Source: Bryobacteraceae bacterium
GTDB lineage: Bacteria > Acidobacteriota > Terriglobia > Bryobacterales > Bryobacteraceae
Reading direction: 5' to 3'
Length of the DNA stretch: 64,000 bases
Assembly (NCBI GenBank): GCA_014860455.1
Contig: JACZJQ010000223.1
Location: 1-64,000, forward strand
A model generated the notes under the pieces. That model searched no databases. It was not told the origin of the DNA and was given only the letters and a program-made list of their open reading frames with translations. A program made the translations under genes and the position numbers. This document shows, in pieces, positions 15,645 to 29,264 of the stretch (position 1 is the stretch's first letter; every line of letters begins with the position of its first letter).

Positions 15645-18014
15645 GTGTTACGAACAGAAGAGCGGAATTTTGTTCAACCGGGCACAGAGTCGCGGCATCA
15701 GCAAAGTGTGATTATTCGCAGTCTGATCCTCTCCTCACTCCTTTTTCTTCCTCTCAACGCGCAAGACACCACGGGCACGGGCAGCCTGGGCGGCCAAGTG
15801 CTGCTGCCTGGCGACGTGGCCGTGGCGGGCGCCAAAGTGTGCGTTGCCGGGACAACGCGTTGCGTGGAATCCGGCGCCACGGGCGAGTTTCTGGTTCCCG
15901 AACTGCGGCCGGGCACAGTTGACCTGGAGATCACGGTGGCAGGACGTCCGGCGATGACGCAGGCCGGCGTCGAGATCCGCGCAGGCATCACGAACCGGTT
16001 GCAGCTTGTGATTCCGTCATTGGACGCGCTGAAACAGGAGGTGACGGTTACCGAAAGCGTCAGCATGGTTCCGGACGAGGTGAAGTCGTCGAGTTTCCTG
16101 ATTCAGCCCGTGGAGGTCTATAAGTCGGCCGGCGCGCTGCAGGACGTTTCGCGGTACTTGCAGACGCTGCCGGGCGTGGTGTTCGGTGCCGACGATTTCC
16201 GGAACGACATTGTAGTGCGGGGCGGAAGCCCGCTGGAGAATCTCTATGTTGTGGACAACGTGGAGATCCCGAACATCAACAGCTTCGCCAGTTTCGCATC
16301 GGCGGGCGGGGTGGTTTCGATGCTGGATGCGGCGCTGCTTCAGGATGTCAGTTTCCTGTCGGGCGGCTATCCGGCGCCGTATGTGAACAGGCTGTCGAGC
16401 GTGTTGCAGGTGACGCAGCGCGAGGGCGACCGGACGCGGTTCAGGGGGCGGTTGACGGCCGGTTTTGCCGGTGCTGGCGGGATTGTGGAAGGGCCGATCG
16501 GCAGAGCACAGAAGGGCTCGTTTGTGGCCAGCGTGCGGCGGTCGTTTCTGGACCTGTTCACCGACGATATCGGCTTCGGCGGCGTGCCGGTGAACTACAG
16601 CTACAACGTGAAGGCGCTCTATGACCTGACGCCGAACGACAGGATTTGGGTGGTGAATGTCTCGGGTAACGACCGAGTAAGGATCCGGCCAGACGGCGAG
16701 GATGAAGACCAGCGCGACAACATCTACAACATCACCTACGACGGCTGGCGGTCGGCGACGGGGTTCAACTGGCAGCGGCTGTTTGGGGCGCGCGGCGTCG
16801 GATTGCTGGGCGTGACGCACTCGGAAGCAAACCTGAAGGCGCGGCTGGAGAACCAGTTGCAGAACAACTTGAACATCTACAACGAGAACAACCGCGAGGG
16901 CGAGTCGACGGTGAAGTACGACCTGACGCTCTATACGCCGATGCTGGACAAGATCCAGGCGGGCGGGAACTTCAAGGTCTTCCGGATCCGTTATCTGACC
17001 GAGCAGCCGTTTGGCTTCGACAATCCGCTGGCACCGAGGCCGGGGGCGAATCCGTTCTTCCTGGATTCGAAGTACCTGGCGTATCAGTCGAGCGGATATT
17101 TTCAGTCGACACGGGATCTGGGTTCGCGGTTGAGCCTGACCTGGGGCGGGCGCGTGGATAACTACTCCTACATCGGCGCGACACGGTTCTCGCCGCGTGC
17201 GGGATTGACGTATCGCCTGACGAACCGGCTCGCGTGGCGCGCCAGCTACGGGCAGTATTACCAGCAGCCGTTTTTCTTCTTCCTGTCGGCGTTTCCGGTG
17301 AACCGGGGACTGATCCCGGCACGGTCTGACCATTACATCAGCGGGTTCTCCTACACGGTGTCACCGACGTTCCGGATCACGCTTGAGGGCTACCGGAAGT
17401 ACTATCGCGACTATGCCGTGTCGATTGAATACCCCACCTTCACGCTGGCCAACACGGGCGATACGTTCGCGGTGAACAACATCCTGTTCCCGCTGACCAG
17501 CGCCGGGCGGGGACGGTCGGAGGGCGTGGAGTTGTTTTTGGAGAAGAAATTCACCAACAAGTGGTTCGGCCAGGCGAACTTGAGCTATGCGCGGTCCTAT
17601 CATGCGGCGCTGGACGGGGTGATGCGGCGGGGTAGTTTTGATTCCCCTATTCTTTTCAACGCCGTCGGCGGCTACCGGTTCAACGCCAAGTGGGAGATTT
17701 CGATGAGGGCGATCTACCTGACCGGGCGGCCGTATACGCCGCTGAACGAAACCGCCTCGTACGAGCAGAACCGGGCGGTGCTGGATACGGCGCGGGCCAG
17801 CGGGGTGAGGGCCGGCGACTACTCGCGCTTCGATTTCAGGCTGGACCGCACGTTCACGGTGCGCGACAATCCGCTGTTGGTATTCATCGGCCTCCAGAAC
17901 GCCTTCGACCGTCGGAACTTCCAGGCTGTCAGTTGGAACCGGCGCGACAACGGGCCGGTTGTCCAGCGGCAGTTGGGGCTGTTTCCCTTGATCGGCATGG
18001 ACTGGCGATTTTAG
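15645..18014 (+). CDS. TonB-dependent receptor with N-terminal carboxypeptidase-regulatory domain
   Basis: An outer-membrane beta-barrel receptor, 789 residues from the GTG used here. The order is signal peptide (RSLILSSLLFLPLNAQD), CarboxypepD-regulatory-like beta-sandwich (about 45-115), plug domain (DVSRYLQTLPGVVFGADD and IVVRGGSPLENLYVVDN), then a barrel ending in Trp-Arg-Phe, the usual outer-membrane C-terminal aromatic. A GTG at 15708 would place the signal peptide at the very N-terminus and is an equally possible start. Substrate is unknown; in this phylum such receptors usually take up oligosaccharides or metal complexes. It follows three coupled exported-protein genes, which may supply its ligand. 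Confidence 0.9.
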   Translation: MLRTEERNFVQPGTESRHQQSVIIRSLILSSLLFLPLNAQDTTGTGSLGGQVLLPGDVAVAGAKVCVAGTTRCVESGATGEFLVPELRPGTVDLEITVAGRPAMTQAGVEIRAGITNRLQLVIPSLDALKQEVTVTESVSMVPDEVKSSSFLIQPVEVYKSAGALQDVSRYLQTLPGVVFGADDFRNDIVVRGGSPLENLYVVDNVEIPNINSFASFASAGGVVSMLDAALLQDVSFLSGGYPAPYVNRLSSVLQVTQREGDRTRFRGRLTAGFAGAGGIVEGPIGRAQKGSFVASVRRSFLDLFTDDIGFGGVPVNYSYNVKALYDLTPNDRIWVVNVSGNDRVRIRPDGEDEDQRDNIYNITYDGWRSATGFNWQRLFGARGVGLLGVTHSEANLKARLENQLQNNLNIYNENNREGESTVKYDLTLYTPMLDKIQAGGNFKVFRIRYLTEQPFGFDNPLAPRPGANPFFLDSKYLAYQSSGYFQSTRDLGSRLSLTWGGRVDNYSYIGATRFSPRAGLTYRLTNRLAWRASYGQYYQQPFFFFLSAFPVNRGLIPARSDHYISGFSYTVSPTFRITLEGYRKYYRDYAVSIEYPTFTLANTGDTFAVNNILFPLTSAGRGRSEGVELFLEKKFTNKWFGQANLSYARSYHAALDGVMRRGSFDSPILFNAVGGYRFNAKWEISMRAIYLTGRPYTPLNETASYEQNRAVLDTARASGVRAGDYSRFDFRLDRTFTVRDNPLLVFIGLQNAFDRRNFQAVSWNRRDNGPVVQRQLGLFPLIGMDWRF

Positions 18015-18059
18015 TTCGAACGACCGGAAGAGGTTGAGTCCAGCTAAACTCGTATCGAG

Positions 18060-18767
18060 ATGCGGACAGTAGTCGCCTTGGAGTTTTCCCAGCTTTGGCA
18101 CCGGCTGGGCGGAGTGCGCGGACTGCTGATGCTGGCCGCACTGGCGGCGATGGGGACGCTGCTGCCGATGCGGCTGGGACCGGCGCTGCTCGATCCTGTC
18201 TACCTGCTGGCGTATTCGCTTTTGGCGGCGATCTTTGCGGGGACGTATTCGATCCAGTCCTGGGCAGGAGCGGACGAGAAAGCGTGGTTGGAGAGCCGTG
18301 GCGATGAGGGGCCGGCAGACATCGACGTGCTGCAAGGCAAGACGCTGGTGGCGTCGGTCTACGGAGTGGCTTCATGGCTGTTGATTCTGGGGGCGAGCCT
18401 GGCTTCGCTGGCCTCGGCGATGTGGGGCTTGCTGTTGCCGCCGGTTGGGGTGATGGCTTGTCTGGTGGTATTCACCGTCGCCGTGTCTGCGCTGGCATCG
18501 ACGTCGGCTGCGGCGCTGGCGGTGCGGTTTGAGACGGCCTCGATGGCGCGGCAGATGTTCCGGTTGGGGCTGTTTTTCCTGTTGCTGATGGGCGTGATGC
18601 TGAGCCGGGTGTTTCCGTCAATGGTGAGGCCGCTGGAGTCGGCGGATTCGTTTGTGGTGGTTTCGACTGGCGCGGCGGTGGCGATGGGGGCGCTGGCGGC
18701 GCTGATGGGACGGACGGTGCTAAGGTGTTTAGCCGATCGGCGTATCAGTCTATCCATCAACCCGTAA
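18060..18767 (+). CDS. Multi-pass membrane protein, possibly ABC-2/CcmB-like
   Basis: A 235-residue protein with about six hydrophobic segments, starting MRTVVALEFSQLWHRLGG and with a cytoplasmic-looking acidic loop (GADEKAWLESRGDEGPADID) after segment two. The pattern (short amphipathic N-terminus, 'EF..LWHR' start, six segments) resembles permease subunits of ABC-2 type exporters. No ATPase subunit is adjacent, so the assignment is weak. It lies 46 bases after the TonB receptor and 84 bases before an AAA ATPase, all on the plus strand. Confidence 0.55.
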   Translation: MRTVVALEFSQLWHRLGGVRGLLMLAALAAMGTLLPMRLGPALLDPVYLLAYSLLAAIFAGTYSIQSWAGADEKAWLESRGDEGPADIDVLQGKTLVASVYGVASWLLILGASLASLASAMWGLLLPPVGVMACLVVFTVAVSALASTSAAALAVRFETASMARQMFRLGLFFLLLMGVMLSRVFPSMVRPLESADSFVVVSTGAAVAMGALAALMGRTVLRCLADRRISLSINP

Positions 18768-18851
18768 GGTGTCATCCACCTGAGTCGCGGCATTCGCCCG
18801 ATTGGCCCCGATGCAGAGCCGGGCGAAACTGAGGTAGAGTCGTGCGTACAC

Positions 18852-20186
18852 ATGGCTGACAGCGAGACACTTGCGGCTGAGCAACTGCTGCGGGAGCGGG
18901 AGGTGCGATTTGTCCCTCCTGTGCCGGAGAGCATCGAGGATCTGGGACTTCCGCATTCGATGGTCGAGCAGATCGTCCTCAAGACGTTGTTCTTCAGGGG
19001 CGACTTGAAGGGGCGGGTGCTGGCGAATGCGCTGGGTTTGAACTACTCGGTGATCGAACCCGTCATCGCGCACCTGAAGCGAATGCGTCACGTGGTGGTG
19101 AAGTCGTCGCTGGGGCTGGGCGACATCAGCGCCACTTTCAGCCTGACCGACGAAGGGCGCGATCTGGCCAAGCAGCATACCGAGACTAATGCCTATTCGG
19201 GCCGTGTGCCTGTGCCGCTGACGCAATACGCGTCGGGGGTGAGGCTGCAGCGCCATCGCGGAGACTGGCTCACCATCGACATGCTGCGCAAGGCATTCAG
19301 CCACATGATTGTGGACGAGCGGGTGCTGTGGCAGGTGGGGCCGGCGGTGAACTCGGGCAAGTCGTTTCTAATCTACGGCCAGCCGGGCAACGGCAAGACG
19401 TATCTGGCTGAGGCGTTGTTCAACATCGAAACTGACATGGTCTATATCCCGTCGGCGATCGAGTGCCAGGGCAATATCATCCAGATCCATGACCCGGTCT
19501 ACCACGAGCGTCTGGATACGGATGAATCCGAGGTCTCGGCGTTCGCCAGCGAACGGACTTTCGACGGGCGGTGGCTTCAGGTGCGCAGGCCGTTCATCGT
19601 ATCGGGAGGCGAGTTGACGCTCGACATGTTGGATCTGAGCTTCAACCCGGGGTCAAAGGTCTACGATGCGCCGCTACAGATGAAGGCCAACAACGGGATT
19701 TACCTGATCGACGACTTCGGGCGCCAGCGCGTCTCGCCGACTGAGGTGCTGAACCGCTGGATCGTGCCGATGGATCGGCGGGTGGATTTCCTGAACTTCC
19801 AGACCGGCGGCAAGGCGCAGGTTCCGTTTGAAACGTTCTTAATCTTTTCGTCGAACCTGAAGCCGGAGCAACTAGGCGATGAAGCGTTCCTGCGGCGGAT
19901 TCAGTACAAGATGCTGGTGCGGAGTCCGGAGGAGCCGGAATACGTCCAGATCTTCAACCGGTTCGCGCAGAGTGAGGGCCTGGAAGTGGATCCGGCGGTG
20001 CTGGATTCATTCATCGACAAGCACTATCACCGGGCCGGCAAGCGTTTCCGGCGCTGCCACCCGCGCGACGTGATATCTCACGCCGTCGACCTGATCCGTT
20101 TCGAGCGGCTGGAGTTGCGGCTGACAGCGGAACTGCTCGACCGTTCGTTCGAGGTAACGTTCATCTCCGAGGAGCACGACGAGTAG
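18852..20186 (+). CDS. AAA-type ATPase with N-terminal winged-helix-like domain
   Basis: A 444-residue ATP-binding protein. Residues about 30-110 look like a winged-helix domain (LKTLFFRGDLKGRVLANALGL, then a wing ending in FSLTDEGRDLA). The P-loop is GQPGNGKT (176-183) and the Walker B is GIYLIDDFG (282-290). A sensor-1 'FLIFSSNL' and an arginine-containing 'FLRRIQYKM' follow, and the C-terminal helical lid comes last. I recognise the AAA+ arrangement but not a named family or substrate. It ends six bases from the convergent aceE gene. No partner gene is visible, apart from the preceding membrane protein. Confidence 0.8.
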   Translation: MADSETLAAEQLLREREVRFVPPVPESIEDLGLPHSMVEQIVLKTLFFRGDLKGRVLANALGLNYSVIEPVIAHLKRMRHVVVKSSLGLGDISATFSLTDEGRDLAKQHTETNAYSGRVPVPLTQYASGVRLQRHRGDWLTIDMLRKAFSHMIVDERVLWQVGPAVNSGKSFLIYGQPGNGKTYLAEALFNIETDMVYIPSAIECQGNIIQIHDPVYHERLDTDESEVSAFASERTFDGRWLQVRRPFIVSGGELTLDMLDLSFNPGSKVYDAPLQMKANNGIYLIDDFGRQRVSPTEVLNRWIVPMDRRVDFLNFQTGGKAQVPFETFLIFSSNLKPEQLGDEAFLRRIQYKMLVRSPEEPEYVQIFNRFAQSEGLEVDPAVLDSFIDKHYHRAGKRFRRCHPRDVISHAVDLIRFERLELRLTAELLDRSFEVTFISEEHDE

Positions 20187-20192
20187 GCACGA

Positions 20193-22871
20193 TCAGGTAG
20201 ACATCGGGTCGCGCTTCTCGCTATCGATTCCAAGTTCAACCACGGCCTGGGCGGCGCGCTGGGAGTCGAACTGTCCCCATCGGGCGAGTTGAGCAAGCGT
20301 GGAGATGGCGATGGATTCGGCGTCGACTTCGAAGAAGCGGCGCAGGTAGTTGCGCGACTCGCTACGGCCAAAGCCGTCGGTGCCCAGGGCGGTGAGCCGG
20401 CCGCTGAGCCAGGGCGAAAGCTGATCGGCCATCACCTTCATGTAATCGCTGGCGGCGATGATGGGGCCTTGGGTTGACTCCATCGCCTGCTGGACGAAAG
20501 GCTTGCGGGCCGGTTCGGCCGGATGCAGCCGGTTCCAGCGATCCGAGCGCAGAGCGTCGCGGCGGAGTTCGTTATAGCTGGTGACGTTCCAGACGTCGGC
20601 GGCAACCTGGTACTTCTCCCAAAGGATCCGTTGAGCGCGCACGGCTTCGTTCAACATCGAGGCCGAGCCCCAGAGTTGGGCCTGTGCCGGGCCATGCTCG
20701 CTGGGGTGGACTCGGTAGATGCCGCGCAGAATGCCTTCGACGATCTCGTCGCCGGCGGGCATGGGCGGCTGGGCGTAGTTCTCGTTGCAGACGGTGATGT
20801 AGTAGAAGACGTCCTCGTTGTCCTGGTACATCCGGCGAAGGCCGTCCTGGATGATCACCGCGAGTTCATAAGCGTAGGCCGGGTCGTAGCTGACGCAGTT
20901 GGGCACGGTGGCGGCAACGACTTGGCTGTGGCCGTCCTCATGCTGGAGGCCCTCGCCGTTGAGCGTGGTGCGGCCGGCTGTGGCGCCCATCAGGAAGCCG
21001 CGGCCGCGGGAGTCTCCGAAAGCCCAGATGGAATCGCCGACGCGCTGGAAGCCGAACATCGAATAGTAGGTGTAGAAGGGGATCATCGGCACGCCGAAGT
21101 TGGCGTAGGCGGTGCCGGCGGCGGTGAAGCTGCCCATGGCGCCGGCTTCAGTGATGCCTTCTTCGAGGATCTGGCCGTCCTTGGCTTCCTTGTAGTAGAG
21201 GAACTGGTCGGAATCGACCGGCTTGTAGAGCTGGCCGTGGGGGGCGTAGATGGAGATCTGGCGGAACAGGCTCTCCATGCCGAAGGTGCGCGCCTCGTCG
21301 GGGATGATGGGCACGATGAGCTTGCCGAGTTCCTTGTTCTTCAGCAGCGCCTTCAGGATGCCGACGAAGGCCATGGTGGTGGACACGGCGCGTCCGCCCG
21401 AGCCGGCGAGTGAATCTGAGAACTCGCTTAGGGAGGGCGCTGTCAAAGCCGGTGCCTTGGGCTTGCGAGCGGGCACGGGTCCGCCCATGGCCTCTCGGCG
21501 GGCCTTGATGTACTTCATCTCGGGCGAGTCTTCCGGCGGACGGTAGAACGAGACGGTATGGACAGTTTCAACCGGGATGGGGATGCGGAAGCGTTCGCGC
21601 AGGTGTTCGAGCTCCTGCTCGTTCATCTTCTTCTGCTGGTGGGTGAAGTTGCGGCCCTCGCCGGCTTCGCCCATGCCGTAGCCTTTGACGGTCTTGGCGA
21701 GGATCAACGTGGGTGAGCCTTTATGTTCGAAGGCGCGCTTGTAAGCGTTGTAGACCTTCACCGGATCGTGGCCGCCGCGGGGCAGGTTGGCCAACTGATC
21801 GTCGGTCATGTCGGCGACGAGTTCGCGCAGTTCCGGGTATTTGCCGAAGAACTCCTGGCGGACGTAGGCGCCGCCCTTGGCCTTGTAGTTCTGATACTCG
21901 CCGTCGACGCATTCGTGCATGCGGCGGATGAGCAAACCGGACCTGTCCTTTTCCAGCAGGCGGTCCCAGCCCGCGCCCCAGATGACTTTGATGACGTTCC
22001 AGCCGGCGCCGCGGTAGAGGCCTTCGAGTTCCTGGATGATGTTGCCGTTGCCGCGCACGGGGCCATCGAGGCGCTGGAGGTTGCAGTTGATCACCTGGAT
22101 GAGGTTGTCGAGATGCTCGTGGGCGGCGATACGGAGCGCTCCGGTGGATTCGGGCTCTTCCATTTCGCCGTCGCCCATGAAGACCCAGACCTTGCGGTCG
22201 GTGGCCGGCAGCATGCCGCGGTTTTCGAGGTGGCGCATGAAGCGCGCCTGGTAGATGGAATTAATGGGGCCGAGGCCCATGGAAACGGTGGGGAACTGCC
22301 AGAAGTCGGGCATCAGCCAGGGGTGCGGATAGGAGGACAGGCCGGGGTGCTCGCGCAGTTCGTGGCGGAAGTTCTTGAGATGCTCTTCGGTGAGGCGGCC
22401 TTCGAGATAGGCGCGGGAGTAGACGCCGGGCGAGGCGTGGCCCTGGAAGTAGACAAGGTCGCCGGGCTGGTCGCCGATGGAGCCGCGGAAAAAATGATTC
22501 ATGCCAACTTCGACCAGGGTGGCCGAGGAGGCGAATGTGGAGATGTGACCGCCGATGCCTTCGTCGTACTTATTGGCGCGGACCACCATGGCGACGGCGT
22601 TCCAGCGGACCAGGCTCTTGATGGTGCGTTCAATATCGCGGTCGCCAGGATAGGGCACCTCATCGCTGGCCGGGATGGTGTTCACGTAGGGCGTGAAAGG
22701 ATTCAACGCGGCCGGGACCCCTTGCCGCGCAGCCTCGTGGGCCAGGCGTTCGAGCAGGAATTTGGCCCGTTCCGGACCTGCTTCTTCGATCACCTGGCCG
22801 AGCGACTCGAGCCACTCGCGCGTTTCGACAGGATTCAGGTCTTCGGGTTTCTCTATCTTGTTGCGCAGCAT
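20193..22871 (-). CDS. aceE: Pyruvate dehydrogenase E1 component, homodimeric type
   Basis: An 892-residue thiamine-diphosphate enzyme that decarboxylates pyruvate and acetylates the lipoyl group of E2 in the pyruvate dehydrogenase complex. The thiamine motif GDGEMEEPES begins the Mg2+/TPP-binding segment and continues to CNLQRLDGPVRG. The central 'GHISTFASSATL' (about 145) and the C-terminal domain 'WNVTSYNELRRDA' are typical of AceE. The length matches the family (about 890). No aceF or lpd is adjacent in this window. A putative promoter lies just upstream at 22895-22924; the ATG has no obvious Shine-Dalgarno sequence. The gene is intact. Confidence 0.97.
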   Translation of the reverse strand: MLRNKIEKPEDLNPVETREWLESLGQVIEEAGPERAKFLLERLAHEAARQGVPAALNPFTPYVNTIPASDEVPYPGDRDIERTIKSLVRWNAVAMVVRANKYDEGIGGHISTFASSATLVEVGMNHFFRGSIGDQPGDLVYFQGHASPGVYSRAYLEGRLTEEHLKNFRHELREHPGLSSYPHPWLMPDFWQFPTVSMGLGPINSIYQARFMRHLENRGMLPATDRKVWVFMGDGEMEEPESTGALRIAAHEHLDNLIQVINCNLQRLDGPVRGNGNIIQELEGLYRGAGWNVIKVIWGAGWDRLLEKDRSGLLIRRMHECVDGEYQNYKAKGGAYVRQEFFGKYPELRELVADMTDDQLANLPRGGHDPVKVYNAYKRAFEHKGSPTLILAKTVKGYGMGEAGEGRNFTHQQKKMNEQELEHLRERFRIPIPVETVHTVSFYRPPEDSPEMKYIKARREAMGGPVPARKPKAPALTAPSLSEFSDSLAGSGGRAVSTTMAFVGILKALLKNKELGKLIVPIIPDEARTFGMESLFRQISIYAPHGQLYKPVDSDQFLYYKEAKDGQILEEGITEAGAMGSFTAAGTAYANFGVPMIPFYTYYSMFGFQRVGDSIWAFGDSRGRGFLMGATAGRTTLNGEGLQHEDGHSQVVAATVPNCVSYDPAYAYELAVIIQDGLRRMYQDNEDVFYYITVCNENYAQPPMPAGDEIVEGILRGIYRVHPSEHGPAQAQLWGSASMLNEAVRAQRILWEKYQVAADVWNVTSYNELRRDALRSDRWNRLHPAEPARKPFVQQAMESTQGPIIAASDYMKVMADQLSPWLSGRLTALGTDGFGRSESRNYLRRFFEVDAESIAISTLAQLARWGQFDSQRAAQAVVELGIDSEKRDPMST

Positions 22872-22894
22872 TGGGTTGTAGTGGGAACTCTCTA

Positions 22895-22924
22895 ATTTTA
22901 CCGTCGATTCGCGAGGCCCTGCAA
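22895..22924 (-). promoter_or_regulatory. Putative sigma-70 promoter of aceE
   Basis: On the minus strand a TTGCAG hexamer (22919-22924) and a TAAAAT hexamer (22895-22900) are separated by 18 bases. The -10 element is a good match and the -35 is partial. It would give a leader of about 15-20 bases before the aceE ATG at 22871. Together with the terminator just upstream, it suggests that aceE is its own transcription unit. Confidence 0.4.
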
Positions 22925-22977
22925 ACCGGTTGCTGCGTTGGCAGCCGCCTCACTCCTCATGATGATCGGCGGGCCCG

Positions 22978-23020
22978 AAAAGCTCCCGGGGTTTTGCGGC
23001 CCCAAGTCCAGCCCCGGAGC
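22978..23020 (-). terminator. Rho-independent terminator after the DUF2520-like gene
   Basis: On the minus strand GCTCCGGGG is followed by a loop of about 20 bases, then CCCCGGGAGC and TTTT. The stem is nearly perfect (one bulged G) and is followed by four T residues. It begins five bases after the stop codon at 23025 and would end the uvrB/DUF2520 transcript before aceE. Confidence 0.6.
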
Positions 23021-23835
23021 GTGTTCACATCCCGGCTGCCTTTACCCCTTCGGCAAGCCCGCGGCCCTGCGGGCCTTGCGTGGTTAAGGGTGTGTCCGGT
23101 TCCTCGCAGCAGAACTCGGCCGTGGCAGCCGTCAGTTGACGGGCGAAGAGTCCGATGCGGGCATCCCTGATGCATAGCGCATCCATCTGCCAGTCCTCCA
23201 GCAATGGAACCGGGATGCGCCGCGCCACCGCGGAGGTCTTGCCCCTGGTGAGCACCTCGGCCACCGAACGGTCGGCGATCCAGCCGACGATCTTCCTTGA
23301 CGTCGCCGCGTCGATGCCGGCCTTTCGCAGGCAACGCACGACGGAGTCCATCAACGCGGACGAAACCAGCCTGCCGAGGTTGACTCCGGCGCTGTAGACG
23401 GTCTTATCGCCCGGCTGCATGAGGATAACGTGAACTCCAGTGCGCGCCAGAATGCTCTTCAATCTCGATACTGCCGCGGCTCCGCCTTCAACGAATGCCA
23501 AATCGGACTGGCCGATCTGCAGGTGCGCCAAACTGGCCACGGAGGCTCCGGCCGCGGCGGCTGAGTGAAGAGCGCCGCAATCGACGTCGTCGTCGAGTAG
23601 CACCAGGATGCGGTTGTCCCAGCGGCCGATGGCGCGGTTCAGGCGGGTCAGGATGGAATCCAGTTCGCTAGCCGGCGCCTGCAGGTAAATGAGGCGGGAG
23701 TGGGACAACTCCGACCAGTCGCCCACGGCCCACCCTCCTCTGAGGGTGTTGGCGTAACGGCTGGCGAGCCGCTTCGAGCCTGCCGCCACGGGACCAAGAT
23801 TCCGCGCCAGCACTGGAAGCCGGGTAAGAATGCTG

Positions 23836-25863
<2,028 letters not shown>

Positions 25864-25915
25864 GCAGTAACCAGTCTACGCGGCAAGCAAGGCGGAGGGT
25901 TTGTGGTTTCCCGAG

Positions 25916-26560
25916 TCAGTCGATGTGGGGCGGGCCGGGGCGCCAGGCGCGGAACTGGATGGTGGTGGCGATGAGGTGGATGCCGGGTCCGGTGGGCGAG
26001 GCTCGGTATTCGTAGCTGATGGTGTAGCTGAGAGCACGGCGGGTGATGATCTGCAGGCCGACGGCGTGACGCTCGTACCAGTCGCCATTCTGGACCAGGG
26101 CTTCGAAGCTGGCGAACGGTTGCAGGGTGCCATTCTTATGGATGAGCATGGCGCGGTTGCGGACACGAGTGTAGTCTTTATCGCGGACGACGGCGAAGCG
26201 CTCGGCGAGGTGGCGGGTGTCGATGGCCCACTTGCGGCTATCGATGACACGGAACTGCGGGCCCGCCCAGAAGCGGTGGATTAACCTATTGGCTGGTGAC
26301 GGGCCATCCTGGTTCATGTAGTAGTAACCGGCCAGACCGACCACTCGAGGTTTGAACTGATGGATCAGGATCGGTCCGGCGCGGAACTGGAAGAAACTGG
26401 TGGCGTTGTCGTAAGTCCTGACCCGCGTGTGGATCTGGAGCGTTGACTTCCCGTTCAGTTCGAGGTTGGCGTTGGTGATGTGAAGAAGGCCGAAATCGTC
26501 ATCCGCCATAAGAGCAGAGACAGACAGCAGCACTGCGATGGCGAGAGACCCGAAGCGCAT
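25916..26560 (-). CDS. DUF2490 family exported protein
   Basis: A 214-residue protein with signal peptide SLAIAVLLSVSALMAD and a beta-rich body. Alternating strands such as LQIHTRVRTYDNATSFFQFRAGP, RLIHRFWAGPQFR and LSYTISYEYRASPTGPGIHLI fit the DUF2490 family, which is predicted to form an outer-membrane beta-barrel. Molecular function is not known. It is divergent from yceH and separated from uvrB by about 50 bases. Confidence 0.75.
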   Translation of the reverse strand: MRFGSLAIAVLLSVSALMADDDFGLLHITNANLELNGKSTLQIHTRVRTYDNATSFFQFRAGPILIHQFKPRVVGLAGYYYMNQDGPSPANRLIHRFWAGPQFRVIDSRKWAIDTRHLAERFAVVRDKDYTRVRNRAMLIHKNGTLQPFASFEALVQNGDWYERHAVGLQIITRRALSYTISYEYRASPTGPGIHLIATTIQFRAWRPGPPHID

Positions 26561-26638
26561 TTGTTACAACTCCATGACAACACAACTTGAGGTCCTGTTT
26601 TGCGCCACCCCTGCGGGCGGTGGGATGCTGGGAGAGCG

Positions 26639-27271
26639 ATGGAACTCAACGCCGTGGAAATCCGGGTGCTTGGCGCCCTGATCGAGAAGGACATGTCGAC
26701 GCCGGACTACTATCCGATGTCGCTCAACGCGCTGGTCAACGCCTGCAACCAGAAGACGAACCGCGAGCCGGTGGTGGCCTACGACGAGCAGACGGCCATG
26801 GAGGCGCTTGACGGGTTGAGAGTGAAGGGGCTGGTTGTGTTCGTACATGAATCGGGCTGCCGGGTGGAGAAGTACCGTCACCGGCTGGGCGAGTTTTTTA
26901 ACTTCACGCGAGGTGAACTGGCGGTGCTGGCCGTGCTGATGCTTAGGGGGCCGCAGACGATGGCCGAACTACGAGAGCGTTCGGCGCGGCTGCATACGTT
27001 TGAAGACAGCTCGGCGCTTGAATACACGCTGCACCGGATGGAGACGCGCGAAGGCGGCGCGCTGGCGAGACTGATGCCTCGGCAATCGGGGTTGAAGGAG
27101 CCGCGCTGGGCCCAGTTACTGGGCGGCGAGCCGGAATTGACGGCCGACGCGGGGCCGGTTCAAGCCGCACCGGCGGCGGGTGTGGGGTTGGCGGAACGGG
27201 TTGAGAATCTGGAATCGGAGCTTCGCGGACTCCGGGCGGAGTTCGAACGGTTCCGGGAGCAGTTTCAGTAG
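26639..27271 (+). CDS. YceH family (DUF480) protein
   Basis: A 210-residue protein with two winged-helix units. The N-terminal 'ELNAVEIRVLGALIEKDMSTPDYYPMSLNALVNACNQKTNREPVV' block is the hallmark of DUF480/YceH proteins. The second unit begins about residue 90 (FTRGELAVLAVLMLRGPQT). The C-terminal 30 residues form a coiled coil (RVENLESELRGLRAEFERFREQF). The start is the ATG after GGGAGAG; an upstream in-frame start at 26600 lacks a ribosome site. YceH function is unknown, although the fold suggests DNA or nucleoprotein contact. It is convergent with the ABC-F gene, three bases apart. Confidence 0.9.
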   Translation: MELNAVEIRVLGALIEKDMSTPDYYPMSLNALVNACNQKTNREPVVAYDEQTAMEALDGLRVKGLVVFVHESGCRVEKYRHRLGEFFNFTRGELAVLAVLMLRGPQTMAELRERSARLHTFEDSSALEYTLHRMETREGGALARLMPRQSGLKEPRWAQLLGGEPELTADAGPVQAAPAAGVGLAERVENLESELRGLRAEFERFREQFQ

Positions 27272-27273
27272 GC

Positions 27274-29058
<1,785 letters not shown>

Positions 29059-29264
29059 TAGGGGTGGTGATCTTTCCGTTTCAGTTCAGCACAAGAACGG
29101 GTGGCATTGTTTTGGCCGGTCCGATGTATACTGTGGCTTGGAGGTGAGTCTTCTCGAGTAGACGCCTCAGGCGCGACCGTCCGGCTCCCGCTTCCTGGTT
29201 CATCCAGGCATCCTCCCGCCTGTTCGCTTCCATTTTCCCAGACAATTGCCGCATCTGCGACGAG

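Noticed and set aside
20523-22895. Long open frames on the plus strand opposite aceE
   Set aside because: They mirror the codon pattern of aceE, are rich in Val/Gly/Ala, and show no family signature or ribosome site.
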